DNA from: AAA164-E04 sp014239995 | GTDB lineage: Bacteria > Verrucomicrobiota > Verrucomicrobiia > Limisphaerales > AAA164-E04 | DNA length: 64,000 nucleotides | Assembly (NCBI GenBank): GCA_029247315.1 | Contig: JAQWLM010000037.1 | Coordinates: forward strand, 1-64,000 | Direction: 5' to 3' | Part shown: piece by piece, positions 16,266 through 24,278 of the stretch | How positions within the stretch are numbered: the first letter of the stretch is position 1 | How the letters are laid out: the number at the start of each line of letters is the position of its first letter | Notes under the pieces: generated by a model | Seen by the model: the letters and a program-made list of their open reading frames with translations, nothing else | Told to the model about the DNA's origin: nothing | Databases searched by the model: none | Made by a program: the position numbers and the translations under genes

Positions 16266-18884
16266 ATGAGTTCTCTACTGGCAGTTTTGTTTATCCTGGG
16301 CTGCGATCTTGTGCTTGCCCTTGTTTTCTGGACCCTTGAAAGGCAGCTGAAAGAAAGGTTCTACAGGCGTTGTGCGCTTGCATTTTGCCTTGAGTTTCTG
16401 GCCACAGCTTTCCTTCTTCTTCTTGGAGACTCCGAGAATCGGAGTCCCATTTTTATTTTGATTTTTGGGTTTATCACAACCAAAGGATTTGTCCTTTGGT
16501 CTGCCGTCAAAAGCTTGGACTCTTCGAAGTCTCACAAATGGTTGTTTCCAATTGTATTTTGCTCTTTTTGCCTCCTGACTATGTCATTAGGTTTTCTTGG
16601 GGTTAATGATGATTTCCTCCTGCAAATCGTTGTGCTCATTACGTTCGTCTGCGGTCTCACCCCTGCTTGGGCCATCTTTCATACTCAGTACATCAGTAAA
16701 AAGACATACCAATTCTTCTTTGCATGCGTCCTATTTTCCCAAGTGCTTTTCTTGACAGCATGCGAGGTTTCCATCTTTAACCTTCTCACCGATGACTCCG
16801 TAGGTGTCTCTGTGCTGATTTACTACTTTGGAATGATCACCAATGTCTTCACTGGACTTGTAGCCCTGCTTATTGGGATGAAGCGGCTTCAGGGCAAGCT
16901 TGCGACTGCCATGAGCACCATCACCTCCATGCGCAACCAGACCGAGACGATCGTCAAGGCCTCTGTGGATTCCATTCTGGTGACGGACACCAGCGGGGTG
17001 ATCCAATTTGCAAACCCTGCCGCCTGTCATCTTTTTATCCAAAAAGGTGTAGAGAACCAGAATCTATTCGAAATAAATTTTCTTGAGGATTCTGGTGCAA
17101 TTTCTTCGATGACGCTCAAAGATATTCTCCAGCGACTGAGCGACGATCAAGATGCATTTGCGCGCTGGCAGTGTTCCATCTTGCATGATGCCCTTGGAAA
17201 TATTCCTATCGAAGTTACCGTTCTCCCAAACCAGAATGATCATGATCTTCTTTTGGTTTTTTATATTCGTGATCTCAGGCAGCAGCGTCAATTCGAGCTT
17301 GATATTATTCAAGCTCGTGACCGTGCTGAGAAAATTAATGAGGAGTTGGCCTTTGCACTAGAAAAGGCCAAAAATGCGAATGAGGCTAAAAATCAATTCC
17401 TGGCAGTGATGAGTCATGAGCTTCGGACGCCACTCTGCGCCATCATTGGTATGGCCAAGTTAACCAATGATGAAAAGTTGTCGGCCTCCCAACATCAAAA
17501 TCTAACCACCATTACAGAATCTGGACAAGGGCTTCTTAAAATAATCGGTGATATTTTAGACTACTCAACCATCGAGTCCGGAATCATTGAATGCCGGAGC
17601 GAAGCATTCGAATTACGCCGATGCGTGCGGCAGGTCCTTGAGGTAGTTCGAGAGCAGTGCTGTCGCCAGTCAGTAAGGATCATGCCTTTTATTGATCCGG
17701 AACTGCCACCCTATTTTTTGGGAGATGATGGGAAGTTGCGACAGATAATGATTAACCTCATTAGCAATGCGATCAAGTTCACTGGACACGGACACATCAG
17801 TCTGCACATCAGCGGAAGCATGCATCATGGAACCGAGTCCTGGTTGGTTGAAATGGTGATCAAGGACAACGGTATCGGTATCGACGAGGCAAACCAGGCA
17901 AAGCTCTTTACTCCCTTTTATCAAGCCGATTACTCCTCCAGTCGGCGCTACTCGGGAAGCGGCTTGGGACTTGCCATCTGCAAAAAGCTCGTTGAAGCAA
18001 TGGGCGGTAAGATCCGTTTAAAAAGTGCGGAAAATGAGGGTACGACCTGCTTTGTTTCCGTTCCTTTAAACGTGGATAGATCACAGCCCCAGTCCAACAG
18101 CCTTCAATCGTTTAATGGAAGGTTCAGGTATGTTGATTCCGATGAAATTGCCAGACGATGGATGCGTCGGACTTTGGATGCTTACGGTATCGAAGGTGAA
18201 TGTCTGGATTCCATAGGGATGCTCCTCGAAGATACGTCGACCATTCAGGGAGGTTCCGAACTGTGGGTCATTGACCAAGGTGCGTTCACAAGCATCGATG
18301 CAAGGGACCGGCTTGTGGCACATGCTGGCCAGAGGGGTAATTTAACCTCTCTTGTATGTGTTTTTGATCAGGCATCCAGCTTTTTGAATGCTTTTGACAG
18401 TTCACTTTCCAAGCCATTCATGCTTGAGCAGATTTGGGACCTTTCGGACTTGTCATTTCTTGCAAGCAAGATGCGTAGGAAGCAAGAGGATGCTGCTGTT
18501 CATCATGGACCTCTTGGTCTCAAGGTGCTTGTGGTTGACGACAATAGAGTGAACCTGAACCTTACAAAGATTTACATGCGAAGACTTGGTTGTGACTTTT
18601 GTCTGGCGCAAAGTGGAGAGCAGGCTTTGAAGTGTGCGCAAAACCAATATTTTGATGTGATACTGATGGATATTCACATGCCAGGGATGGACGGAGTCGA
18701 AACCTCCCGTCATCTGACCCAGATTTACAGGGGTAGCCGAGTGCCCTGGATTGTTGCACTCACGGCAGGGTTGAGTGAGGAACACTACACGGCCCTTTCA
18801 GAAATGGGCATTACCGATCACCTTACCAAACCCTTCACCCTCGGAACGATGCTCAGCTTGTTGTTAAAGGCACCCCGCTGTTAG
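16266..18884 (+). CDS. hybrid sensor histidine kinase with membrane sensor, PAS and two receiver-like domains
   Basis: 872 residues. The first ~220 residues contain about seven hydrophobic helices, then a PAS domain (about 235-340, VDSILVTDTSGVIQFANPAA), a linker helix, HisKA with the phospho-accepting His near residue 383 (MSHELRTPLCAIIG), a HATPase domain (KDNGIGID, SGLGLAICKKLVEAMGGKI), a divergent receiver (about 620-740, keeping SKPF but with little else) and a canonical receiver (VLVVDDNRVN, phospho-Asp near 801 in LMDIHMPGMDG, LTKPF). No DNA-binding output domain is attached, so phosphotransfer to a separate Hpt protein or regulator is expected. The seven-helix sensor resembles integral-membrane sensory modules, ligand unknown. 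Confidence 0.9.
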   Translation: MSSLLAVLFILGCDLVLALVFWTLERQLKERFYRRCALAFCLEFLATAFLLLLGDSENRSPIFILIFGFITTKGFVLWSAVKSLDSSKSHKWLFPIVFCSFCLLTMSLGFLGVNDDFLLQIVVLITFVCGLTPAWAIFHTQYISKKTYQFFFACVLFSQVLFLTACEVSIFNLLTDDSVGVSVLIYYFGMITNVFTGLVALLIGMKRLQGKLATAMSTITSMRNQTETIVKASVDSILVTDTSGVIQFANPAACHLFIQKGVENQNLFEINFLEDSGAISSMTLKDILQRLSDDQDAFARWQCSILHDALGNIPIEVTVLPNQNDHDLLLVFYIRDLRQQRQFELDIIQARDRAEKINEELAFALEKAKNANEAKNQFLAVMSHELRTPLCAIIGMAKLTNDEKLSASQHQNLTTITESGQGLLKIIGDILDYSTIESGIIECRSEAFELRRCVRQVLEVVREQCCRQSVRIMPFIDPELPPYFLGDDGKLRQIMINLISNAIKFTGHGHISLHISGSMHHGTESWLVEMVIKDNGIGIDEANQAKLFTPFYQADYSSSRRYSGSGLGLAICKKLVEAMGGKIRLKSAENEGTTCFVSVPLNVDRSQPQSNSLQSFNGRFRYVDSDEIARRWMRRTLDAYGIEGECLDSIGMLLEDTSTIQGGSELWVIDQGAFTSIDARDRLVAHAGQRGNLTSLVCVFDQASSFLNAFDSSLSKPFMLEQIWDLSDLSFLASKMRRKQEDAAVHHGPLGLKVLVVDDNRVNLNLTKIYMRRLGCDFCLAQSGEQALKCAQNQYFDVILMDIHMPGMDGVETSRHLTQIYRGSRVPWIVALTAGLSEEHYTALSEMGITDHLTKPFTLGTMLSLLLKAPRC

Positions 18885-19001
18885 ATTCGATCCGTGAGTT
18901 TTTTTTTGAACTGTCGGGTTGTGTTTCCCCGCTTTTGATGGCAAGCCCTGCCGCTTTCACGGGAGCTGGACACTCCCTCATTGCAATAAACCCTTAACCG
19001 T

Positions 19002-19030
19002 TTGACTTGGTATCTGACAAGGCTTAGAGT
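19002..19030 (+). promoter_or_regulatory. candidate sigma-70-type promoter of the prenyl synthase
   Basis: TTGACT (19002-19007) and TAGAGT (19025-19030) are separated by 17 bases, just upstream of the ATG at 19040. The -35 is 5/6 to consensus, the -10 is 4/6. The distance leaves a very short leader. Pattern-based only. Confidence 0.35.
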
Positions 19031-19039
19031 GAAAAAGCA

Positions 19040-20086
19040 ATGTCAGTGTCAAGCGTCAATCCAGTTGCCCCCGAAAAACATGCGGTGGAAATACGGTCCT
19101 CCGGAGCTGATTTGCATACCTTCCTGGAGCCACTTACACCTTTTTTAGACGCAGTTCATGAGCAATTGCTCCAGCAGGTTACCGCTTTTGAACCAGAAGT
19201 TGCCTCCTATGCTGAATATGCTCTTTCCAGTCAGGGCAAACAGTTGCGTCCCGCCTTGGTGGGTGCTGTAGCTGGAGCGAACGAACGCTTTTCTCCTGAA
19301 CTTGTCAAGGCGGCTGTGATCATCGAGATGGTCCATCTGGCCACCTTGGTGCACGACGACATCATGGATGGAGCTGAGACCCGTCGAAGACGTCCGACCC
19401 TTTGCGCACAATCTGGAAACGAGATCTCGGTATTACTTGGAGATTGCCTTTTTGCCAGGGCCTTGGAACTCGCTTCAGAATATCCGACGACAGAGGTCTG
19501 CCGTTTGGTCTCCAAAGCAACCCGTAACGTTTGCTCTGGGGAAATCCTGCAGACACTGCGTTTCAGGAAAGTCATTCATCATCGCAAGGATTACCTTGAA
19601 ACCCTCAGACTCAAGACAGCCGAACTTTTTGCCTTGAGTTGTGAGCTGGGTGGATTGATTCGAGGAATGTCACCTGCTTCGGTGGATTGTCTAAGAGACT
19701 TTGGTTTCTCGCTAGGCACCGTCTACCAGATCTATGACGATTGTGTGGATATTTTTGGTAACGAGGACGATGTTGGGAAATCTCTTGGCACTGATCTTGC
19801 TACCGGTAAGTTGACTCTACCAGTCCTTTTGACCCTCGAAAAAGTTACCGAGGCTGAAAAACTCAATATCCAATCCAAACTTTTCCGCTGGGATATTGGT
19901 GACCGGGATTGGCTGTTATCTTTATTGAAGGGGTCCAAGTCCTTGGAAGAATGTATGGAGATCATGCATGTCTACATGCATCAATCGCGGGTTGCCTTAA
20001 ATGGAGCGGTTTCAGGAGGGCAAGCACAATCCCTAGGGTCGTTAATCGCTTATTTTTCACGGCAAGTCGAGCGTCTGAGTTATTAA
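19040..20086 (+). CDS. trans-polyprenyl diphosphate synthase
   Basis: 348 residues. Both aspartate-rich motifs of trans-prenyltransferases are present: DDIMDGAETRRRRPT (first, DDxxD) and YDDCVDIFGNEDDVGKSLG (second), with GKQLRPALV and the GTDLATGKLTLPVL segment. Such enzymes condense isopentenyl diphosphate onto allylic primers to build long chains, typically the octa- or nonaprenyl tail of quinones (IspB/HepT type). Chain length cannot be read reliably. The ECF sigma gene begins within about 40 bases downstream, so the two may share a message. Confidence 0.9.
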   Translation: MSVSSVNPVAPEKHAVEIRSSGADLHTFLEPLTPFLDAVHEQLLQQVTAFEPEVASYAEYALSSQGKQLRPALVGAVAGANERFSPELVKAAVIIEMVHLATLVHDDIMDGAETRRRRPTLCAQSGNEISVLLGDCLFARALELASEYPTTEVCRLVSKATRNVCSGEILQTLRFRKVIHHRKDYLETLRLKTAELFALSCELGGLIRGMSPASVDCLRDFGFSLGTVYQIYDDCVDIFGNEDDVGKSLGTDLATGKLTLPVLLTLEKVTEAEKLNIQSKLFRWDIGDRDWLLSLLKGSKSLEECMEIMHVYMHQSRVALNGAVSGGQAQSLGSLIAYFSRQVERLSY

Positions 20087-20127
20087 CTGGGAAGTTATAT
20101 GTGAAAACACTCACTGAAAAAGGCACC

Positions 20128-20751
20128 ATGTCGGGAGTCTGCCCTGACGCATTACAGGATCGCAACCTTGCATGGACTCAAGCAGAGGATGCGGCACTTG
20201 TTGAAGCCTCCCAGAAGGGTAATTTACTAGCCTTCGACGAACTGATCCAACGTTATCAAAAACGGATTTATGCGACGGTCTATCACATGACCTCCAACCA
20301 CGAAGATGCTGACGACCTCACTCAAGAAAGTTTTATCAAGGCTTTCAAGGCACTTGGGCGGTTTAAGGGCGATTCCTCATTCTACACTTGGATTTATCGG
20401 ATTGCAGTCAACCGGACTATCAATTTCTTGAAACAGCGAAACCGTCGATCCTATCACATGAGTTTGAATGATATGGATTTGCAAATTGAAAAAAATCCGG
20501 ATTTTGTCGGGCTTGTTTCCAAGAGAACGCCTCGTCGGGACATTCGCTTGAATGAATTACAGGAAAAAATGAACGAAGCCATGCAGAGATTGTCCGAATC
20601 TCACAGACTGACTGTCACCTTACATGACATCCAAGGCATGTCACATGATGAAATTGGTGCCATTATGGATTGTAATACTGGAACCGTTCGTTCGCGCCTT
20701 TTTTACGCAAGGCAACAGCTACAGGCTTTGCTTTCCGAATACCTTAATTGA
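20128..20751 (+). CDS. ECF-family RNA polymerase sigma factor
   Basis: About 207 residues. The start is ATG 20128 (MSGVCPDALQDR); a GTG at 20101 preceded by GGGAAG is a good alternative. Region 2 is clear (FDELIQRYQKRIYATVYHMT, DADDLTQESFIKAFKALGRF, FYTWIYRIAVNRTINFL) and region 4 ends the protein (LTVTLHDIQGMSHDEIG, GTVRSRLFYARQQLQ). No sigma-70 region 1 or 3. It is an RpoE-like alternative sigma factor. The stop overlaps the next ATG as TGATG, which places a membrane protein directly under its translation, the usual arrangement for sigma/anti-sigma pairs. Confidence 0.93.
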   Translation: MSGVCPDALQDRNLAWTQAEDAALVEASQKGNLLAFDELIQRYQKRIYATVYHMTSNHEDADDLTQESFIKAFKALGRFKGDSSFYTWIYRIAVNRTINFLKQRNRRSYHMSLNDMDLQIEKNPDFVGLVSKRTPRRDIRLNELQEKMNEAMQRLSESHRLTVTLHDIQGMSHDEIGAIMDCNTGTVRSRLFYARQQLQALLSEYLN

Positions 20752-21266
20752 TGTTTCTCATGATTGAATCTGCGGATCAGAACAAGTCAAAGATTGAGGC
20801 CTTGGTCGCATTAAAGCGTTATGAGTGTCCGCCACCGGGGCACGACGAGTTTCTATCTTCAAAAATTATTTCTAGATTGGAATCAGAGCGTTTGAGATCG
20901 CGACAGCCTTGGTACACCCGATGGTTTCACACCTTTGATGTCAACCCCCTGTTGGCGTCTTGCTACGTTTTGGGAGTGTGCTTGTTGTTTTTCACTGTTT
21001 GGAATCATGGCAACACTTTTGAACCCAAGGCCGGTCAAGTATATAGAAATATCGGACTTCGTGTGGGTAGCATGGGCCTGATGCAAAGTCGTGAATTACT
21101 GACAGAGAAAACTGGATTCAACATGTTTGGAGTTCTACAGGATCGTCGAAGTTTTCAAGGATACCCAAGTGTTCAACCGGTTCTGCACATTCCCACTAGC
21201 CCAGTTCCTTGGTTGCGTGAATCTACGAGGTCATCGTCGATGGAAGCCTTGCACAGCAGGGATTAA
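20751..21266 (+). CDS. single-pass membrane protein, candidate anti-sigma factor
   Basis: 171 residues from the ATG that overlaps the sigma stop. A charged cytoplasmic part (about 1-60, KIEALVALKRYECPPPGH, FLSSKIISRLESE) precedes one membrane helix (LASCYVLGVCLLFFTVW, about 65-85) and an extracytoplasmic tail of about 85 residues. No HxxxCxxC zinc motif of ZAS anti-sigma factors is seen. The anti-sigma assignment is by position and topology only. Confidence 0.65.
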   Translation: MFLMIESADQNKSKIEALVALKRYECPPPGHDEFLSSKIISRLESERLRSRQPWYTRWFHTFDVNPLLASCYVLGVCLLFFTVWNHGNTFEPKAGQVYRNIGLRVGSMGLMQSRELLTEKTGFNMFGVLQDRRSFQGYPSVQPVLHIPTSPVPWLRESTRSSSMEALHSRD

Positions 21267-21355
21267 ATGCTTTTGATTATGTTGTGTGTCAAACGAATGT
21301 CACCTTCATATTCAGCACTTTTCAACCTGCCCTGCCTGTCTCAAATGTCCATGGT

Positions 21356-22087
21356 TTATTCTGCCTGATTGAGCCATCTCAGCACTTGCTGACTCATTTC
21401 AGCGGTGGCTTTTCCTTCAAAAACATGGTCAGCATTTTCGATCTGACAGACTTTACAAGAAGTGGTTTTCCCGTTGGCGATGTCCAGTGTGTCCTGGAGT
21501 GGAACAACATCATCGCTTGTGCCATGGACAAGTAGCCATGGAATCGTGATGGAGTCGGCTTGCTCCAGTACGCTGCCGATGGTGTCCATGTCATTCATGT
21601 AGGTTGATGAAAGAGGACATTCTAGATTATCCCACATCAATCCGCTGCCGGGTATGGAGGCCCCGAATTCCCTTTTGGCGAACTCCGCTGTGTGGACCAT
21701 GCCTGCAAGGGATACCAGTCGTTGAATACGTTGATCCTGAGTGGATCTCAAAACCCCAACGGCTGCTCCCATGCTATGGCCCAGATAAATGATCCTGCGA
21801 CCTTCCAGAGCATCCAGAATGGCCCCAAGATCCTCTACTTCCTTTGTAATGCACGAATCCTCAAAGGAGCCCTCCGAGTCGCCATTGCCAGAAAATGAGA
21901 AACGAAGTGTTGGAATTCCCGCCGCAGCGAGTTGCTCGGCCAGATGAGTGATCAGAGGACGATCCTTGTTGCCCGTGACACCATGACCAATAACGGCCAC
22001 TTCGTTGCAATCATCTGAACCTGGATGCAGGGTGTGGTCTAATCGCTGCCCGTGGGCATTTTTAATCGTTCCCAAGCTATTTTGCAT
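21356..22087 (-). CDS. alpha/beta hydrolase
   Basis: About 243 residues. ATG 22087 is used; a GTG at 22096 is also in frame. The serine nucleophile elbow is GHSMGAAVG near residue 104, the acid is in HGTSDDVVPL and the histidine in ENADHVF, giving a full triad; VIGHGVTGNKDRP and RFSFSGNGDSEG form the oxyanion region typical of serine aminopeptidase S33-like or acyl esterase-like hydrolases. No signal peptide, so cytoplasmic. Substrate unknown. It lies convergent to the sigma/anti-sigma pair and downstream of the DUF4399 gene, separated from it by a terminator. Confidence 0.85.
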   Translation of the reverse strand: MQNSLGTIKNAHGQRLDHTLHPGSDDCNEVAVIGHGVTGNKDRPLITHLAEQLAAAGIPTLRFSFSGNGDSEGSFEDSCITKEVEDLGAILDALEGRRIIYLGHSMGAAVGVLRSTQDQRIQRLVSLAGMVHTAEFAKREFGASIPGSGLMWDNLECPLSSTYMNDMDTIGSVLEQADSITIPWLLVHGTSDDVVPLQDTLDIANGKTTSCKVCQIENADHVFEGKATAEMSQQVLRWLNQAE

Positions 22088-22103
22088 GAGCCGCACGATA
22101 ACT

Positions 22104-22133
22104 AAAAAAGGACACCTTCACAAGGTGTCCTTT
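22104..22133 (-). terminator. rho-independent terminator after the DUF4399 gene
   Basis: A perfect 12-bp stem (22107-22118 with 22122-22133) encloses a 3-base loop; on the minus strand the stem is followed by a run of six T (22109-22104, the inner ones shared with the stem). It lies 30 bases past the stop of the DUF4399 gene and 17 bases before the hydrolase ATG, so hydrolase transcription must start inside or past it, or depend on read-through. Confidence 0.85.
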
Positions 22134-22162
22134 CAGTAAATGATATGAATGTGACAATGTAT

Positions 22163-22594
22163 TTATTCCGCCACGTGAATGGTTATCTTTTGTGAGATTA
22201 CGGGCTTGTCATGTGGGATATGAAGATAATCCCCAAGCACGAGTTGCAGTGTATGTTCCCCTGGTTCCAGCTTCAGCACGGTTTCTGTCTGGCCCTTGCC
22301 ATAATGCAGAACATTTTTTGTTGCAGGCAGTGGGACGTTGAAATCTGGTTTCTTCTCAACATCCAGTAACAGATGGTGGTGTCCCGTGTTTTCTAATTTG
22401 ACACCTGCTGGTGCGATTCCCATGTTGCTGAGACCAAACTGCACCTTGAAGCTGGTTCCAACTACCTCACCGTCTGCGGGAGAGATGATGTAAGCCCGTG
22501 CTCCTTCAGGTGCCTTGGACTTTGGCAGTGCACCTTGAGCAAATCCTGCAATGATCGCCAATGACAGTGCTACGGTAAATATGGTTTTTTTCAT
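22163..22594 (-). CDS. periplasmic DUF4399-domain protein
   Basis: 143 residues from ATG 22594 (MKKTIFTVALSLAIIAGFAQG, a clear signal peptide); the frame is open 20 codons further up but that part has no signal-like character. The mature protein is nearly all DUF4399: GHHHLLLDV, HYGKGQTETVLKLEPGEHTLQLVLGD and HIPHDKPVISQKI are its hallmark. The histidine-rich sites suggest metal binding, but the function of the family is not established. A strong terminator follows, so it is probably monocistronic. Confidence 0.88.
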   Translation of the reverse strand: MKKTIFTVALSLAIIAGFAQGALPKSKAPEGARAYIISPADGEVVGTSFKVQFGLSNMGIAPAGVKLENTGHHHLLLDVEKKPDFNVPLPATKNVLHYGKGQTETVLKLEPGEHTLQLVLGDYLHIPHDKPVISQKITIHVAE

Positions 22595-22750
22595 GGTAAT
22601 TTGATGGTCTTTTTGATTCTTACTGTTGATCCAATGTGACGGATGCTTCATCATGCCGTAACACAGTCGATCGCCTCACTAAGCACAATGTAAGTAATGT
22701 TAACGTGACGCAAGTGCTGGGTATCAGCAAGTCAAAATTCCATAAACGAC

Positions 22751-23290
22751 ATGCCAGAAAAAAATATCATCTACTTCGATTTGGAAACCCAGAAATCTGC
22801 CGCTGAGGTTGGTGGATGGGATCGGATTCGCGATATGCGGATGAGTGTGGGGGTGACTTACAGTAAGGTAAGGCAAAGGTATGAAATATATGACGAAAGC
22901 CGGGTGAATGAGTTGATTGATGAGATCCTAAAAGCTGATCTTGTGATCGGCTTTAATCACCTACGATTTGACTATGAAGTCTTGCATGGTTACACGGTGC
23001 TGGATCTTTCACAGGCACCGACACTGGATTTGATGCTTGAACTTCAGAAGACCTTGAATCATCGCATTTCCCTGGATGCGGTCGCTACCGCTACATTGGG
23101 AAGCGAAAAGACTGCGGAGGGTTTGCAGGCCATCGAATGGTTCAAACAAAAAGAATTCCTGAAAATTGCTGAATATTGTTGTTTCGACGTTAAAATAACC
23201 AAGCTTGTGCATGAATATGGATGTGCCCATCAGGAGGTATTTTACCACAATAAATTTGGAACTAAAATGTCAGCGGCCGTTGATTGGTAG
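22751..23290 (+). CDS. standalone RNase H-fold 3'-5' exonuclease (YprB-like)
   Basis: 179 residues. IIYFDLETQKSAAEVGGW carries the first DxE, VIGFNHLRFDYEVL the second acidic motif, and EYCCFDVKITKLV the last (YxxxD), matching the DEDD exonuclease domain found alone or attached to DEAD/DEAH helicases. LQAIEWFK is also typical of that subfamily. It would remove nucleotides from single-stranded ends, probably with a helicase encoded elsewhere. The gene stands alone with about 52 bases before the DHPS-like gene. Confidence 0.8.
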   Translation: MPEKNIIYFDLETQKSAAEVGGWDRIRDMRMSVGVTYSKVRQRYEIYDESRVNELIDEILKADLVIGFNHLRFDYEVLHGYTVLDLSQAPTLDLMLELQKTLNHRISLDAVATATLGSEKTAEGLQAIEWFKQKEFLKIAEYCCFDVKITKLVHEYGCAHQEVFYHNKFGTKMSAAVDW

Positions 23291-23342
23291 ATCGGTTGCG
23301 TCATGATCCTTTTGCACATTAGTCTGTTTTCTGATTTTCCCC

Positions 23343-24230
23343 ATGTTGACGATTGAACACTTGTCGGAACTGTGTGCCTCCTATCGGGAATCTTTGTCCG
23401 CCCAGGTAAAGGAATTTTCCATTGGGCAGAAAGCCTGCCGGTTCAATGGAGACCCGGTCCTCATGGGGGTGATCAATCTCAGCGCCGACTCTTGGTACCG
23501 TGAAAGTGTTTGCCTCCATACCCCTCAGGCCCTTCGTCGTGCTGACATGCTGATGGCGCAGGGTGCTGACCTGATAGACCTTGGTGCCGAATCCACACTT
23601 GCGCACGCCTCCAGAGTTGAGGTGGACCAGCAGTGGAAAAACCTTGCACCCGTGTTGGAAAGAATTGTTCATCAGGGTGGATGTGTTTCACTTGAAACCT
23701 ATGCACCTGAGATTGTCGAACGAGCCCTCAAGGCCGGTGTGCGTGTCATTAATCTTACGGGAAACTCAGAAGCCGAACGCATTTACGCATTGTGCGCAGA
23801 ATATGATGCGGCGGTCATTATCTGTCATGTGCAGGGAGCTAACGTGCGTCAGGTTGGCAAGCTTGTATTCGAAGGAGATCCGATCGATTCAATGATGGCA
23901 TGGTTTGAGGGGGAGATTCAGAAGGCAGAGCTTGCTGGCTTGAAAAAAATGTTCCTGGACCCTGGCTTGGGTTTCTACTATTCCAATCTTAAGGATGGAA
24001 AAGAGCGGGTGCGTTACCAGATGAGCATGTTTCTGAACACTTTTCGTTTGCGCAGGCTGGGTTGGCCCGTTTGTCACGCCCTACCCCACGCATTTGAGTT
24101 TTTTGGGGAGGAAGTGCGTACCGCAGAGTCCTTTTTTGCCATGATGGCTATCTTGGGAAAAACGGACCTGATCCGGACTCATGAAGTTGCAAAGGTTCGT
24201 GCAGTGATCGATACCATGTCCCAATTTTAA
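23343..24230 (+). CDS. dihydropteroate-synthase-like protein with altered active site
   Basis: 295 residues with the pterin-binding TIM-barrel frame: LMGVINLSADSWYRES (where DHPS has MGILNVTPDSF), DLIDLGAEST, FLDPGLGF and a final IRTHEV. Several conserved DHPS residues are changed: the Arg-Pro after GEST is lost (LAH), the SVDT strand reads SLET, the IND motif reads INLTG, and the SRK segment that contacts p-aminobenzoate is replaced by ALPHAFEFF. So the pterin pocket is partly kept while the pABA side is not. A folate-related or pterin-binding enzyme with another acceptor is possible. Confidence 0.75.
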   Translation: MLTIEHLSELCASYRESLSAQVKEFSIGQKACRFNGDPVLMGVINLSADSWYRESVCLHTPQALRRADMLMAQGADLIDLGAESTLAHASRVEVDQQWKNLAPVLERIVHQGGCVSLETYAPEIVERALKAGVRVINLTGNSEAERIYALCAEYDAAVIICHVQGANVRQVGKLVFEGDPIDSMMAWFEGEIQKAELAGLKKMFLDPGLGFYYSNLKDGKERVRYQMSMFLNTFRLRRLGWPVCHALPHAFEFFGEEVRTAESFFAMMAILGKTDLIRTHEVAKVRAVIDTMSQF

Positions 24231-24278
24231 TGATGTAGCATCATACTGGCTTGTTGCCTTTGTGCCTTGGATATGCCT

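Noticed and set aside
18897..18907. T9 run after the hybrid kinase as a terminator
   Set aside because: No stable inverted repeat precedes the T-run.
24230..24244. ATGATG-TAG-CATCAT hairpin between convergent genes as a terminator
   Set aside because: The 6-bp stem is A/T-rich and no T-run follows on either strand.
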